In this document: positions 12,256-21,520 of the stretch, one piece after another
Layout: every line of letters starts with the position of its first letter
Position numbering within the stretch: the first letter of the stretch is position 1
DNA from: Bacillus sp. es.036
GTDB lineage: Bacteria > Bacillota > Bacilli > Bacillales > Guptibacillaceae
Length of the DNA stretch: 64,000 nt
Assembly (NCBI RefSeq): GCF_002563635.1
Contig: NZ_PDIZ01000003.1
Location: forward strand, 124,001 to 188,000
Direction: 5' to 3'
Notes under the pieces: model-generated
What the model was told of the DNA's origin: nothing
What the model saw: only the letters and a program-made list of their open reading frames with translations
The model's database searches: none
Translations under genes and position numbers: made by a program

Positions 12256-12287
12256 CACCTTAGGATGAAATTCCTAAGGTTTTTTTA
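12256..12287 (+). terminator. Terminator-like hairpin in the thiL leader
   Basis: CCTTAGGA-TGAAAT-TCCTAAGG followed by seven T, 17 bases before the thiL start. No gene ends here, so it may be an attenuator or a leftover terminator. No TPP riboswitch motif is visible. Confidence 0.6.
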
Positions 12288-12303
12288 TAAAATAGAAAGA
12301 GAG

Positions 12304-13290
12304 ATGAGTGTGGTGAAAGATGAATTTGCGTTTATTCAATCCATTACGCCAGCTTATACATTTCGAAAAGAATTGATTCAGGGGATTGGAGACGATGCGG
12401 CTCTTTATCACATTGAATCAGAATGGGATGAAATCGCCTGTACCGATACTATGGTCGAAGGAATCCATTTTAAGAAGAGTACGTTATCCCCTTTTCAAAC
12501 CGGTCGAAAAGCGCTTGCTGTTAATATAAGTGATATTGCTGCAATGGGTGGTATTCCGATGTTTTATCTTGTATCAATTTCTGTGCCACAAACGGGATGG
12601 TCATCTAAACAGCTAAAAGAAATATACAAGGGAATTAAAGAGATCGGTGACCTATATGAGATGGACATGATCGGTGGCGATACAGTATCTACGAGAGGCG
12701 ATCTTCATATTGCTATTACTGTTATCGGTAAAGTCGAAAAAGGACGTAAACTTCTTAGGAGTAATGCGAAGGCAGGTGACGTCGTATTTCTTACTGGACC
12801 TGTGGGTGGTTCGGCTGCTGGACTTTCTTCATTACTTAAGGGTGAGGGCAGTGATGGAGCATATGTTCAGTTCCACCAGGATCCCCATCCTCGTGTCAAA
12901 CAAGGGCGTATTTTCGCGAAGAGTGGATATCGCATTTCGTTAAACGACGTGAGTGACGGAATAGCAAGTGAGTCTCACGAGATTGCAGAAGCAAGTGACG
13001 TTTCCATTGTACTTAATCAAGACTCGATTCCGGCGCCTGAAGGGTTTGAGGCATACTCCTCTTTTCAAAGGTTAGAATGGATGTTAAATGGCGGAGAAGA
13101 TTATGAATTGATCGGCACTGTCGCGGAGGATGACTGGGCAAAAGTGGTTGAACTTTTTCAAGAACACCAGGAATCCATCTATAAAATTGGCCATGTAGAA
13201 GATAAAGGAACAAGTGTATGGATGAGTTATAAAGATCAAAAATTCAAATTGGACAAGAAGGGTTACAATCACTTCTCGTCTAAAGAATAG
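12304..13290 (+). CDS. thiL: Thiamine-monophosphate kinase
   Basis: ThiL phosphorylates thiamine monophosphate to thiamine diphosphate, the last step of cofactor synthesis. The AIRS/PurM-like fold shows in GIGDDAA near the N-terminus, DTMVEGIHF, NISDIAAMGG, GGDT and a C-terminal NGGEDYEL. I use the ATG at 12304 (328 aa, close to the 325 aa of B. subtilis ThiL); GTG at 12310 or 12313 is also possible. A longer frame from 12265 begins inside a terminator-like hairpin and is not credible. It heads the thiL-tsaE-tsaB-rimI-tsaD run, in the same order as B. subtilis ydiA-ydiE. Confidence 0.9.
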   Translation: MSVVKDEFAFIQSITPAYTFRKELIQGIGDDAALYHIESEWDEIACTDTMVEGIHFKKSTLSPFQTGRKALAVNISDIAAMGGIPMFYLVSISVPQTGWSSKQLKEIYKGIKEIGDLYEMDMIGGDTVSTRGDLHIAITVIGKVEKGRKLLRSNAKAGDVVFLTGPVGGSAAGLSSLLKGEGSDGAYVQFHQDPHPRVKQGRIFAKSGYRISLNDVSDGIASESHEIAEASDVSIVLNQDSIPAPEGFEAYSSFQRLEWMLNGGEDYELIGTVAEDDWAKVVELFQEHQESIYKIGHVEDKGTSVWMSYKDQKFKLDKKGYNHFSSKE

Positions 13291-13299
13291 GTGATGAAC

Positions 13300-13770
13300 A
13301 TGAGTGGATATGCTTTCATCATGAAATCTCCAGAAGAAACGATGGCGTTTGGCAGAAAGCTTGCTGAGAAGCTAAAGCCAGGCTGTGTGTTAACACTTGA
13401 AGGAGATTTAGGTGCTGGCAAGACAACCTTTACGAAGGGAATCGGAAAGGGGTTAGGGGTTACGAAAATAGTGAATAGCCCTACCTTTACGATTATAAAA
13501 GAATATGAAGGAAACATTCCTCTTTTTCACATGGACGCTTATCGTCTTGAAGAGAGTGATGAAGACCTTGGTTTTAGCGAATACTTTGAAGGAGAAGGCG
13601 TGACAGTGGTCGAATGGGCAAAATTCATTCAGGATATGCTGCCAAAACAACTCCTCAGAGTAGAAATTTATCATCAAAGAGATTCAGAACGTCGGCTTAT
13701 CTTAAGACCATTTGGTTCTTTTTATGAGTCGTTATGTAAGGAGTTACAACATGAAAGTACTAGCCATTGA
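13300..13770 (+). CDS. tsaE: tRNA t6A synthesis ATPase TsaE
   Basis: TsaE is the ATPase partner of TsaB-TsaD in making N6-threonylcarbamoyladenosine at position 37 of ANN-decoding tRNAs. The P-loop is GDLGAGKTTF near residue 40, and NSPTFTIIKEY and HMDAYRL follow as in the family. I chose ATG 13300 (156 aa) because AGGTG at 13289-13293 is 6 bases upstream; GTG 13291 and ATG 13294 overlap that site. The 3' end overlaps tsaB by 20 bases, implying coupled translation. Confidence 0.9.
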   Translation: MSGYAFIMKSPEETMAFGRKLAEKLKPGCVLTLEGDLGAGKTTFTKGIGKGLGVTKIVNSPTFTIIKEYEGNIPLFHMDAYRLEESDEDLGFSEYFEGEGVTVVEWAKFIQDMLPKQLLRVEIYHQRDSERRLILRPFGSFYESLCKELQHESTSH

Positions 13771-14446
13771 TTCTTCGAACTACTGTATGGGTGTTTCCAT
13801 TATGGTGGATGGCACGGTTGTCGGAGAACTGATAACAAATATAAAGAAAAACCATTCGGTTCGGTTAATGCCAGCTATTGAGCAACTGTTAGAAGAAGTT
13901 CAAGTGAAGCCTGCTGACCTTGATCGAATCGTAGTGGCAAAAGGACCGGGTTCTTATACAGGACTGCGCATTGGCATTAGCATTGCTAAGACGTTAGCGT
14001 GGACGTTATCCAAACCTCTTGTCGGAGTGTCTAGTTTAGAAGTACTGGCGCAGAATGGGCGTTATTTCTCTGGAGCCATCGTTCCATTTTTTGATGCCAG
14101 ACGCGGACAAGTGTATATGAGTGTGTACAAAGCGAATGGAATAGAAGTTGAAAGAGAAACGGAAGATCAGATTGTGCTATTTGAAGAGTGGCTTCAGGAA
14201 AATAAAGATCGATATGAGCGTTTTTTATTTATTAGCGGAGATCTAACTATGCACAAAGAAGGAATTGAAGCAATATTGGGTGACAAAGCAGTGTTCGCAC
14301 CCTCGAGTAGTTTAAATGCTAGGCCTGCTGATCTTGCAAGGTTAGGGGCAAGTCATGAACCGGTGGAAGATGTTCATCAGTTTACACCAAACTATGTAAG
14401 AATGGCTGAAGCTGAAGCAAAGTGGCTAGCCTCACAGAAAAAGTAG
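13751..14446 (+). CDS. tsaB: tRNA t6A synthesis scaffold protein TsaB
   Basis: TsaB is the inactive ASKHA-fold partner that dimerises with TsaD. It starts VLAIDSSNYCMGVSI and carries GPGSYTGLRIG, the usual TsaB signature; it lacks the metal-binding histidines of TsaD. The ATG at 13751 follows AAGGAG at 13738-13743 and gives 231 aa, as in B. subtilis YdiC (about 229). An upstream ATG at 13712 lies inside tsaE and has no ribosome binding site. Confidence 0.92.
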   Translation: MKVLAIDSSNYCMGVSIMVDGTVVGELITNIKKNHSVRLMPAIEQLLEEVQVKPADLDRIVVAKGPGSYTGLRIGISIAKTLAWTLSKPLVGVSSLEVLAQNGRYFSGAIVPFFDARRGQVYMSVYKANGIEVERETEDQIVLFEEWLQENKDRYERFLFISGDLTMHKEGIEAILGDKAVFAPSSSLNARPADLARLGASHEPVEDVHQFTPNYVRMAEAEAKWLASQKK

Positions 14447-14456
14447 GGGATTTGCG

Positions 14457-14915
14457 ATGAATGATACGGTATCGTTTCGATCGATGACCATTGAAGATAT
14501 TGAGGCTGTGATGCGGATTGAGCACGCAACCTTTCCAACACCATGGAGCAGATCTGCTTTTTATAATGAAATCGTCATAAATCATTTCGCGACTTATCTT
14601 CTACTGGAAGTTGGAAAAGAAGTAGCAGGCTATTGCGGGGTATGGGTCATTATTGATGAGGCGCATATTACGAATATTGCTCTTCATCCAGAGTATCGTG
14701 GGATGAAACTAGGAGAAGCGCTCCTAAACAAAGCAATTCATTTTGCAAAATCACGCGGCGCATTAAAAATAACGCTTGAAGTTCGCGTGTCGAATATCGT
14801 AGCGCAAAATCTATATCGGAAATTTGGTTTTGAAGAAGGCGGCATTCGCAAAAATTATTACACAGATAATCAAGAGGATGCGCTAGTAATGTGGGTGAAT
14901 TTAAATGGAAAATAA
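14457..14915 (+). CDS. rimI: Ribosomal protein S18 alanine N-acetyltransferase RimI
   Basis: A 152-residue GNAT acetyltransferase. The acetyl-CoA loop is visible at [14 protein letters not shown], and [21 protein letters not shown] follows as in RimI. The family acetylates the N-terminus of ribosomal protein S18, though broader substrates are known. It lies between tsaB and tsaD, ten bases after tsaB and overlapping tsaD by 11, as in B. subtilis (ydiD). Confidence 0.88.
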   Translation: MNDTVSFRSMTIEDIEAVMRIEHATFPTPWSRSAFYNEIVINHFATYLLLEVGKEVAGYCGVWVIIDEAHITNIALHPEYRGMKLGEALLNKAIHFAKSRGALKITLEVRVSNIVAQNLYRKFGFEEGGIRKNYYTDNQEDALVMWVNLNGK

Positions 14916-15921
14916 ACATGAAATTATTTTAGGAATTGAAACAAGCTGTGATGAAACAGCAGTTGCGATCGTAAAAGATGGGAAAGAAGTATTAGCGAAC
15001 GTGGTGGCTTCTCAGATTGAAAGTCATAAACGTTTTGGAGGCGTCGTGCCTGAAATTGCTTCAAGGCATCATGTGGAGCAGATGACACTGATTCTTGAAG
15101 AAGCTTTAAATGAAGCAGGACTTACAATGGATGAGATTGATGGCATTGCTGTGACAGAGGGCCCCGGACTTGTGGGAGCACTCTTAATCGGTGTGAATAC
15201 AGCCAAAGCGCTTGCTTTCGCTCACCAGAAGCCACTAATCGGTACACATCATATTGCAGGGCATATTTATGCCAATCAGCTTGTAGCAGAGTTAACTTAT
15301 CCACTGCTAGCGCTGGTAGTGTCTGGTGGACATACGGAGCTTGTTTATATGCCGTCTGAAGGTGAGTTTGAGGTAATCGGTGAAACACGTGATGACGCAG
15401 CTGGAGAAGCTTATGATAAAGTCGCAAGAACGCTACAGCTTCCTTACCCTGGAGGACCACATATTGATCGGTTGGCAGCAGAAGGAGAACCATCAGTTCG
15501 ACTGCCTCGTGCCTGGCTTGAAAAAGGGTCATATGATTTTAGCTTTAGTGGTTTGAAATCGGCGGTTATCAACACTGTTCATAACGCGAAACAACGTAAC
15601 GAAGAACTGAAACCGGAGGATCTTGCGGCAAGTTTTCAGGCTTCTGTTGTCGAAGTACTGGTTACGAAGACGTTGCGAGCGGCTGAAGAGTATGGCGTGA
15701 AACAAGTTCTTCTTGCTGGTGGTGTAGCAGCAAACAAAGGCCTAAGAAGTTCTTTAATAGAAGCTTTTGAAGGTAGCGGTAGAGAGCTTGTGATTCCACC
15801 ATTGTATTATTGTACGGATAATGCTGCGATGATTGCAGCTGCTGGAACGATCGCTTATCGAAAAGGAAAACGTTCTAGCCTTCAACTTAACGCAAATCCG
15901 GGATTAGAACTGGGAATCTAA
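14905..15921 (+). CDS. tsaD: tRNA N6-adenosine threonylcarbamoyltransferase TsaD
   Basis: The catalytic subunit that transfers the threonylcarbamoyl group to A37 of tRNA. It is an ASKHA fold protein of 338 residues with N-terminal [11 protein letters not shown], metal-binding H116 and H120 in [10 protein letters not shown], the VSGGHTEL phosphate loop and the C-terminal [10 protein letters not shown] with its metal-binding Asp. The size is normal. The stop codon lies in the arm of the terminator. The downstream intergenic region holds a DnaA-box cluster, known from the same place (gcp) in B. subtilis. Confidence 0.95.
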   Translation: MENKHEIILGIETSCDETAVAIVKDGKEVLANVVASQIESHKRFGGVVPEIASRHHVEQMTLILEEALNEAGLTMDEIDGIAVTEGPGLVGALLIGVNTAKALAFAHQKPLIGTHHIAGHIYANQLVAELTYPLLALVVSGGHTELVYMPSEGEFEVIGETRDDAAGEAYDKVARTLQLPYPGGPHIDRLAAEGEPSVRLPRAWLEKGSYDFSFSGLKSAVINTVHNAKQRNEELKPEDLAASFQASVVEVLVTKTLRAAEEYGVKQVLLAGGVAANKGLRSSLIEAFEGSGRELVIPPLYYCTDNAAMIAAAGTIAYRKGKRSSLQLNANPGLELGI

Positions 15922-15934
15922 TCCCGGTTTTTTT
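15898..15934 (+). terminator. Terminator of the thiL-tsaD operon
   Basis: CCGGGATTA / TAATCCCGG followed by seven T; the tsaD stop codon is the first triplet of the right arm. Confidence 0.85.
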
Positions 15935-15994
15935 GTTATAAAACACATAAATGTCGTTTGGGTTGAACGCGAAAGAGGATGTTAATAAGAACAG

Positions 15995-16157
15995 TTATCC
16001 ACAATCAGGTGAATAGTGTGGACATTATAAGAGAAAGCTTAATTCAATGAGGTTCTCTTGATTTGTGGATAACTAGTTGATGTCTTGTTGATAATGTTAA
16101 TAATTTTTAGAAAATGAGGTTTGTCAGCTCTTCAATTGTGCATAAGTGTGTGGATAG
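15995..16157. promoter_or_regulatory. DnaA-box cluster between tsaD and ydiF
   Basis: Two perfect boxes, TTATCCACA at 15995-16003 and TGTGGATAA at 16064-16072, plus one-mismatch boxes TGTTGATAA (16086-16094), TGTGCATAA (16137-16145) and TGTGGATAG (16149-16157), and a weaker TGTGGACAT at 16017-16025. In B. subtilis the gcp (tsaD) region is one of the DnaA-box clusters that bind DnaA away from oriC and dampen replication initiation. Nothing else is recognisable in this 300-base interval apart from the flanking terminators. Confidence 0.85.
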
Positions 16158-16187
16158 TGTGAATATGTCGGAAAATTCTTGCCTAAT

Positions 16188-16218
16188 AAAAAACAGTCCA
16201 CTGTGGACTGTTTTTTTA
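16188..16218 (-). terminator. Terminator of ydiF, usable from both strands
   Basis: AAAAAACAGTCCA-CTG-TGGACTGTTTTTTT, symmetrical with A and T tracts on both sides. Confidence 0.85.
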
Positions 16219-18141
16219 TTAGGCTTCCTGTAATTGTTCCCATTCTTCCATGAGTGTTTCCGTCACATACCGCAAATGATCCATTTCTTCATTTAACTTC
16301 ATTACTTTTTCATGATCTTCGAAGACGTCTGGAATACATAGCTCTTCTTCGATTGCAGCAATGCGTAATTCAGCGTCATCCACTTCTTTTTCAATCTCTT
16401 CAATTCGTCGGAGCATTTGACGTTCTTGTCGTTTGGTTTCTTTATCTTGCTTAAAGCTAGATTTACCAGATGAAAGAGATTGAGTAACTTCATTATTTTG
16501 TTGTTCAAGCGCTGCAAGCTCAGCAAGTTCCTGCTTTTTTTCAACATAATAATCATAGTCCCCTAGATAAGGTGTAACACCATCCGTTGAAAGCTCGATC
16601 ACACGCGTTGCGATTCTGTTAATAAAGTATCGATCATGTGAGACAAATAGGATTGTACCTGGGAACTGAATCAGCGCGTCTTCCAGTATTTCTTTGCTAT
16701 CAAGGTCAAGGTGGTTTGTTGGCTCATCCAGAATGAGAAGATTGGATTTCTTCATCATTAATTTGGAGAGAGCAAGGCGGCCTTTTTCGCCCCCACTTAA
16801 ATCAGAAACGTTCTTCAACACATCATCGCCGGTAAATAAGAAGCGACCAAGTACGGCGCGAATATCTTTCTCATCGGTAAGAGGGAAATCATCCCAAAGT
16901 TCTTTTAAAACGGTCTTGTTCGAGTGGAGATTGGTTTGTTCCTGGTCATAAAAACCGATTTGAACATTGCTTCCGTAATGAATATCGCCATCGAGTAGTG
17001 TCTCCCCTGATACGATTGCTTTTAGCAATGTTGATTTACCTATTCCGTTCGGACCTACAAGAGCGACACTTTCTTGTCGCTTTAAATCAAATGTTAGATG
17101 ATCGTTTATGACATTGTTAGGGTACCCGATCGATAATTCTCTCAGGGTTAGGACATCGTTACCAGTCTGTTTATCAATACCAAATGTAATGTTGGCTGAT
17201 TTTTCATCGCCTTTAGGCTTATCCAGACGTTCCATCCGATCGAGCTGTTTGCGACGACTTTGCGCGCGTTTCGTTGTTGAAGCGCGGACAATGTTTTTCG
17301 CAACAAAGTCTTCTAGCTTCGCAATTTCTTTTTGTTGTTTCTCAAACTCCTTAAGCTGCTGCTCATAACGCTGTTCTTTTTCATCAAGATAGTAACTATA
17401 GTTACCTTCAAAACGTTCCGCACGATGTCTAGAAATCTCGTACACTTTAGTTACAATTTTATCGAGGAAATAACGATCGTGAGAGACAATTAATAAGGCA
17501 CCAGAATAGTTTTGAAGGTAGCCTTCAAGCCATGTAAGTGTTTCAATATCTAGATGGTTTGTCGGTTCATCTAGAATAAGTAGCTCAGGTTTTGTAAGCA
17601 AAAGCTTTCCGAGAGCGAGTCGTGTCTTTTGTCCACCGCTAAGCGTTGAGATTTTTGTACTGTAATCAAAATCTTTAAAGTTAAGTCCGTGTAATACGGT
17701 ACGAATGTCTGCTTCGTACTTATAACCACCTTGATCTTTAAAGGCAACTTGAAGCTCGTCATATTCTTTTAAAATTCGCTCGTATTCAATCTGATTTTCG
17801 TAAACTTTTGGATTACCCATCTTTTGTTCATATTCCCTAAGTTCTGATTCCATCTTTTGAAATCGTTCAAAGACGCTTAGCATTTCATCCCAGATCGAAA
17901 GTCCAGATTCGAGTCCAGTGTCTTGCGCCATATAACCAACTGCTACATCTTTTGGTTTAATAATATCGCCTGAATCATATGAAAGTTGCCCGGTTATCAT
18001 CTTTAGCAGAGTAGATTTACCAGCGCCGTTCCGCCCAACAAGCGCAACGCGGTCTCGTGATTGTACTTCTAATTTAATATTCGATAAAATGGTATCAGCA
18101 CCAAATGATTTGGTGAGTCCATTTACTTGCAATACGATCAT
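16219..18141 (-). CDS. ABC-F family ATP-binding protein (YdiF type)
   Basis: A soluble ABC-F protein of 640 residues with two ATP-binding domains and no membrane part. NBD1 has Walker A GRNGAGKST (36-44), signature LSGGQKTRLA and Walker B LLILDEPTNHLD. A charged linker follows, then NBD2 with GPNGIGKST, LSGGEKGRLA and a second LLILDEPTNHLD. The C-terminus is a predicted coiled coil (RQERQMLRRIEEIEKEVDDA). ABC-F proteins act on the ribosomal E site; this subgroup is a housekeeping translation factor rather than a proven resistance protein. AGGTG precedes the ATG. It is convergent with tsaD, as in B. subtilis. Confidence 0.92.
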   Translation of the reverse strand: MIVLQVNGLTKSFGADTILSNIKLEVQSRDRVALVGRNGAGKSTLLKMITGQLSYDSGDIIKPKDVAVGYMAQDTGLESGLSIWDEMLSVFERFQKMESELREYEQKMGNPKVYENQIEYERILKEYDELQVAFKDQGGYKYEADIRTVLHGLNFKDFDYSTKISTLSGGQKTRLALGKLLLTKPELLILDEPTNHLDIETLTWLEGYLQNYSGALLIVSHDRYFLDKIVTKVYEISRHRAERFEGNYSYYLDEKEQRYEQQLKEFEKQQKEIAKLEDFVAKNIVRASTTKRAQSRRKQLDRMERLDKPKGDEKSANITFGIDKQTGNDVLTLRELSIGYPNNVINDHLTFDLKRQESVALVGPNGIGKSTLLKAIVSGETLLDGDIHYGSNVQIGFYDQEQTNLHSNKTVLKELWDDFPLTDEKDIRAVLGRFLFTGDDVLKNVSDLSGGEKGRLALSKLMMKKSNLLILDEPTNHLDLDSKEILEDALIQFPGTILFVSHDRYFINRIATRVIELSTDGVTPYLGDYDYYVEKKQELAELAALEQQNNEVTQSLSSGKSSFKQDKETKRQERQMLRRIEEIEKEVDDAELRIAAIEEELCIPDVFEDHEKVMKLNEEMDHLRYVTETLMEEWEQLQEA

Positions 18142-18405
18142 GTTCGTTCACCTCTATTTCCTTCCTTATATCCGTGAAAAGCGGGTTGTAAGGATAAGCT
18201 GATCTCCTCGTGTATCACCGATCGTTCGGCATTATCCGACGTTCCTTTAAGTTTACCGCAGAGAGGACAAGCTGAGCAACTAAACGAATGTTCATGACTT
18301 AACAAAAAAAGTCATCAAAAAAACAGCAAAATCGCAGGAAATGGTGTATAGTCACAAGTAGCAGCAATATCCTTCAATCATCTCAGTATGAGGAAAGGGG
18401 CAAAC

Positions 18406-18888
18406 ATGAGTTCATTTACTCACTTTAATGAAGAAGGCCGAGCTAGAATGGTCGATATTACTGATAAAACTCCCTCGGTTCGAACGGCTACCGCACGTAC
18501 GAGCGTTCAGGTGAGTGAACTAATTTATTCAGGTATCCAAGCGGGAACGATGAAAAAAGGCGATGTACTTCAAGTCGCTCAAATTGCCGGTATTATGGCA
18601 GCAAAAAAAACATCTGATCTCATCCCTATGTGTCATCCGATAGCGCTTTCTGGCGTTGACCTTCATTTTGACTGGCAGGATCATTCGCCATCTTATGAGC
18701 TGATCATCGAGGCTCATGTGAAAACGAGCGGGAGTACTGGCGTTGAAATGGAAGCGCTGACGGCAGCATCAGCGGCGGCATTAACCGTTTATGATATGTG
18801 CAAAGCGGTGGATAAAGGCATCGTTATCGGGGAAACCTATCTTGTTACGAAAACAGGAGGTAAAAGCGGGGATTATACGCGCGAATAA
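18406..18888 (+). CDS. moaC: Cyclic pyranopterin monophosphate synthase MoaC
   Basis: MoaC makes cPMP, the first stable intermediate of molybdenum cofactor synthesis. Family motifs: [40 protein letters not shown] and the Lys-rich KTGGKSG near the C-terminus. Start at ATG 18406 because AGGAAAGGGG lies at 18391-18400; a frame beginning at 18388 would start before that site. 160 residues, usual size. The other moa/moe genes are not in this window. The 264 bases between ydiF and moaC hold both promoters; a possible -10 TATAGT lies near 18348. Confidence 0.92.
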   Translation: MSSFTHFNEEGRARMVDITDKTPSVRTATARTSVQVSELIYSGIQAGTMKKGDVLQVAQIAGIMAAKKTSDLIPMCHPIALSGVDLHFDWQDHSPSYELIIEAHVKTSGSTGVEMEALTAASAAALTVYDMCKAVDKGIVIGETYLVTKTGGKSGDYTRE

Positions 18889-18927
18889 GGTGACGATGGA
18901 GCGCGGAGATCAATATGGAGGTAGTGT

Positions 18928-19566
18928 ATGGATATTGATCAAGCAAAAATTCCGCAGGCGACAGCAAAAAGACTGCCGCTCTATTATCGATATTTAAAAA
19001 ATCTAAGTGCATCTGGAAAACAGCGTGTTTCCTCAGCAGAACTTAGTGATGCCATTAAGGTAGATTCCGCTACAATCCGCAGAGATTTCAGCTATTTTGG
19101 TGCACTTGGTAAAAAAGGGTATGGGTACAACGTCCATTATTTGTTATCCTTTTTTAGTAAGACCCTTGATCAGGATGAAACGACAAAGGTTGCGCTGATT
19201 GGCGTAGGTAATCTTGGAACGGCCTTTCTACATTACAATTTTATAAAAAATAATAATACAAAAATTGAGCTCGCTTTTGATGCCGATTCCGAAAAAGTCG
19301 GACAGGAAATTGGCGGAGTACCCGTTTATCATATTGATGAATTTCAAAAGCGACTTAAAGAAAATGACGTAACGGTTGTTATTTTAACTGTCCCTGTCCA
19401 TGTAGCTCAGTCAATTGCCGATCAAATGGATGAGACAGGCATCAAAGGAATATTAAATTTCACCCCAGCTCGTCTAACTGTTCCGGATCATATACGAGTG
19501 CATCATATTGATCTAGCAGTCGAATTACAAGCACTCGTCTATTTCATGAAGCATTATCCAGTATAA
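18928..19566 (+). CDS. rex: Redox-sensing transcriptional repressor Rex
   Basis: Rex represses fermentation and respiration genes and is released when the NADH/NAD ratio rises. The 212 residues include an N-terminal winged helix ([23 protein letters not shown], residues about 30-52) and a Rossmann domain with [14 protein letters not shown], ending in a domain-swapped helix ([11 protein letters not shown]). GGAGG lies 7 bases before the ATG. It sits between moaC and tatA as in B. subtilis (ydiH). No Rex operator was recognised in the window. Confidence 0.94.
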   Translation: MDIDQAKIPQATAKRLPLYYRYLKNLSASGKQRVSSAELSDAIKVDSATIRRDFSYFGALGKKGYGYNVHYLLSFFSKTLDQDETTKVALIGVGNLGTAFLHYNFIKNNNTKIELAFDADSEKVGQEIGGVPVYHIDEFQKRLKENDVTVVILTVPVHVAQSIADQMDETGIKGILNFTPARLTVPDHIRVHHIDLAVELQALVYFMKHYPV

Positions 19567-19590
19567 CGACATGATAAGGAGGTGACACGC

Positions 19591-19773
19591 ATGGGAATGG
19601 GTGGCGCAAGTATCGCATTAGTTGCCGTGGTTGCTTTGATAATATTCGGACCGAAGAAATTACCTGAGCTAGGTAAAGCAGCAGGTAACACGCTTCGTGA
19701 GTTTAAAAACGCAACAAAAGGTTTAGCGGATGATGACGATGAACCAAATGATAAGAAAAATAACGACAAGTAA
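19591..19773 (+). CDS. tatA: Twin-arginine translocase subunit TatA
   Basis: A 60-residue TatA-type protein with one membrane helix (ASIALVAVVALIIFG), the FGPKKLPELGKAAG hinge and amphipathic helix, and a charged, Asp/Lys-rich tail. It forms the pore for folded proteins together with TatC. The ATG at 19591 follows AAGGAGG at 19577-19583; the GTG at 19582 lies within that site. The pair corresponds to tatAy-tatCy of B. subtilis by position. Confidence 0.93.
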   Translation: MGMGGASIALVAVVALIIFGPKKLPELGKAAGNTLREFKNATKGLADDDDEPNDKKNNDK

Positions 19774-19793
19774 TCGGTTAGGACGGATAGTGA

Positions 19794-20561
19794 ATGGAGG
19801 ATCAGAAGCAATCCATCTATGATCATTTAGAGGAATTAAGAAAACGGGTTATTATTACTGTCGTTTTCTTAATTCTTTCCTTTATTGCGGGACTGTTTCT
19901 GGCTAAGCCAGTCATTGTGTTCCTGCAGCATGCTCCTGAAGCGCAGGGTATACCGATGAACGCGTTTCATCTGACTGACCCATTGAAAGTGTATTTCAGC
20001 TTCGCCTTTTTAATTGCTTTTATTATGACATCACCACTTGCGCTCTACCAGCTCTGGGCGTTTATATCACCCGGATTGTTTGAACATGAACGCAAAGTAA
20101 CATTATCTTATATACCAGCGGTGTTCATTTTATTTCTTGGCGGAGTTTCCTTTTCCTATTTTGTTCTCTTTCCATTTGTGATCGATTTTGTGGGGAACCT
20201 TGCACAAAGCCTTAACATTCAAGAGATGTATGGAGCGAATCAATATTTTAGCTTCTTGTTTCAGTTAACACTGCCTTTTGGATTTGTCTTTCAGTTGCCC
20301 GTCATCGTTCTTTTCTTTACAAGGCTTGGTATGTTAAATCCAGCAATGCTTGTACAGATTAGAAAATATGCGTACTTTGTCCTTCTCGTTATAGCGGGGA
20401 TGATTACACCACCTGAAATTATTTCACATCTTATGGTAACTGTACCGCTTTTACTACTTTACGAATTTAGTATTATTGTGTCCCGATACGGTTATCGGAA
20501 GAGGTTACAGGCTGAAGCAAAAAGGATTCTTGAGGAAGCTCAGGAAGAAGAAAATCAATAA
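19794..20561 (+). CDS. tatC: Twin-arginine translocase receptor TatC
   Basis: TatC binds the twin-arginine signal peptide. The 255 residues show an N-terminal cytoplasmic HLEELRKRV, six membrane segments and the conserved LTDPLKVYF and FGFVFQLPV stretches. It starts 20 bases after tatA and has a weak ribosome binding site, so translation may be coupled. A palindromic terminator follows that also serves the genes converging from the other side. Confidence 0.94.
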   Translation: MEDQKQSIYDHLEELRKRVIITVVFLILSFIAGLFLAKPVIVFLQHAPEAQGIPMNAFHLTDPLKVYFSFAFLIAFIMTSPLALYQLWAFISPGLFEHERKVTLSYIPAVFILFLGGVSFSYFVLFPFVIDFVGNLAQSLNIQEMYGANQYFSFLFQLTLPFGFVFQLPVIVLFFTRLGMLNPAMLVQIRKYAYFVLLVIAGMITPPEIISHLMVTVPLLLLYEFSIIVSRYGYRKRLQAEAKRILEEAQEEENQ

Positions 20562-20570
20562 ATGCAAAAC

Positions 20571-20602
20571 AAAAAGCGGTAGGAATTCCTACCGCTTTTT
20601 GT
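20571..20602. terminator. Bidirectional terminator between tatC and ydiK
   Basis: A perfect palindrome, AAAAAGCGGTAGGAA and its complement, with T tracts on both sides. It overlaps the last codons of ydiK. Confidence 0.88.
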
Positions 20603-20813
20603 TTTCATCTTTTTTCTTAAGTTGTGTGATCCGTTTTCTAAGGACGAAAAAACGAATAGCATATACGAAATCCACTGTGGCAAGAACCATCAATAGAATT
20701 GTATAAAAGCTCCACATTTCGCCGTTACTACTAGCGCTTTGGATCGCAAGGTACGTAAATAGCGACCCGAGTCCTAAATAGAAAAAACCCATAACAGTTG
20801 GTGAGAGTTTCAT
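20589..20813 (-). CDS. YdiK family small membrane protein (DUF4305)
   Basis: A 74-residue protein with two membrane helices (VMGFFYLGLGSLFTYLAIQ and MWSFYTILLMVLATVDFVYA) and a strongly basic tail. The family has no known function. Its start overlaps the end of the CAAX-protease gene by four bases (ATGA), so the two are an operon, as with ydiL-ydiK in B. subtilis. Confidence 0.8.
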   Translation of the reverse strand: MKLSPTVMGFFYLGLGSLFTYLAIQSASSNGEMWSFYTILLMVLATVDFVYAIRFFVLRKRITQLKKKDENKKR

Positions 20814-21520
20814 GAAAAGAGTCCTCCAATAAACGATTGCGTCTGATTAAGCTGCTTTTCCATCTCCATAATATCATCAGCAAAATAGACGTTAATTAAC
20901 ACAACAAATGTATTCATTGTCATGTGTGCAATAATCGGTACGATCAGACGCTTTGTTTTCACATATAGAAAGGCAAAGGTTAGACCCATTGCTGTATAGA
21001 TGAGTATGTGGGAAAAGTCAAAGTGAATCGCTGCAAATATAACTGAGCTAAGAATGCCGGCGATCCAGAAGTTAAATCGTTTGTATAATGATCCGAAAAT
21101 AACTTTTCGAAAAACGATTTCTTCAAGAATTGGTCCAATAATGGACGTTACAATGATAAAAATAGGGGAAGCCTTTGCCACTTCAATAAGCATTTCGGTG
21201 TTCTCAGAACCAGGATCAATGCCAAATACATTCATCTCGATCATAGCTGCAATAATTTGGGAAGCATAGGCCATAAATACGCCTAGCACACTCCATCCGA
21301 TTGCCTGGCCAGGTGAAACGCGAGCAGAGCGTTCAAATGGAACATCAGGAGTCGAGCGGAGAAGAAACAACATAATAATTAGGGCAGTAAGAAAACTAAA
21401 AACTGACCAGGTGACAATGGGATCAGCGACGTTAAGTTGCTGAAGTAAAGGAACGCCTACAACCCCTGAAAGCTGCATGACAATATAGGTGATTAGTATA
21501 GTCCAATAATGTTTGGCCAA
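20810..21520 (-). CDS. CPBP family intramembrane metalloprotease (YdiL type)
   Basis: A multi-pass membrane protein of 236 residues with the CAAX-protease/bacteriocin-processing motifs: EEIVFRKVIFG, the first glutamate pair plus Arg; FAAIHFDFSHI; and a third His in IAHMTMNTFVVLIN. The substrate is unknown. It lies divergent from groES, between tatC/ydiK and groESL, as in B. subtilis. Confidence 0.85.
   Translation of the reverse strand: MAKHYWTILITYIVMQLSGVVGVPLLQQLNVADPIVTWSVFSFLTALIIMLFLLRSTPDVPFERSARVSPGQAIGWSVLGVFMAYASQIIAAMIEMNVFGIDPGSENTEMLIEVAKASPIFIIVTSIIGPILEEIVFRKVIFGSLYKRFNFWIAGILSSVIFAAIHFDFSHILIYTAMGLTFAFLYVKTKRLIVPIIAHMTMNTFVVLINVYFADDIMEMEKQLNQTQSFIGGLFS

Noticed and set aside
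12265-12303. Longer N-terminus of ThiL
   Set aside because: It would begin inside a terminator hairpin and adds 13 residues not expected for the family.
16254-17368. Plus-strand frames opposite ydiF
   Set aside because: Shadows of a strongly conserved ABC-F gene; no independent features.
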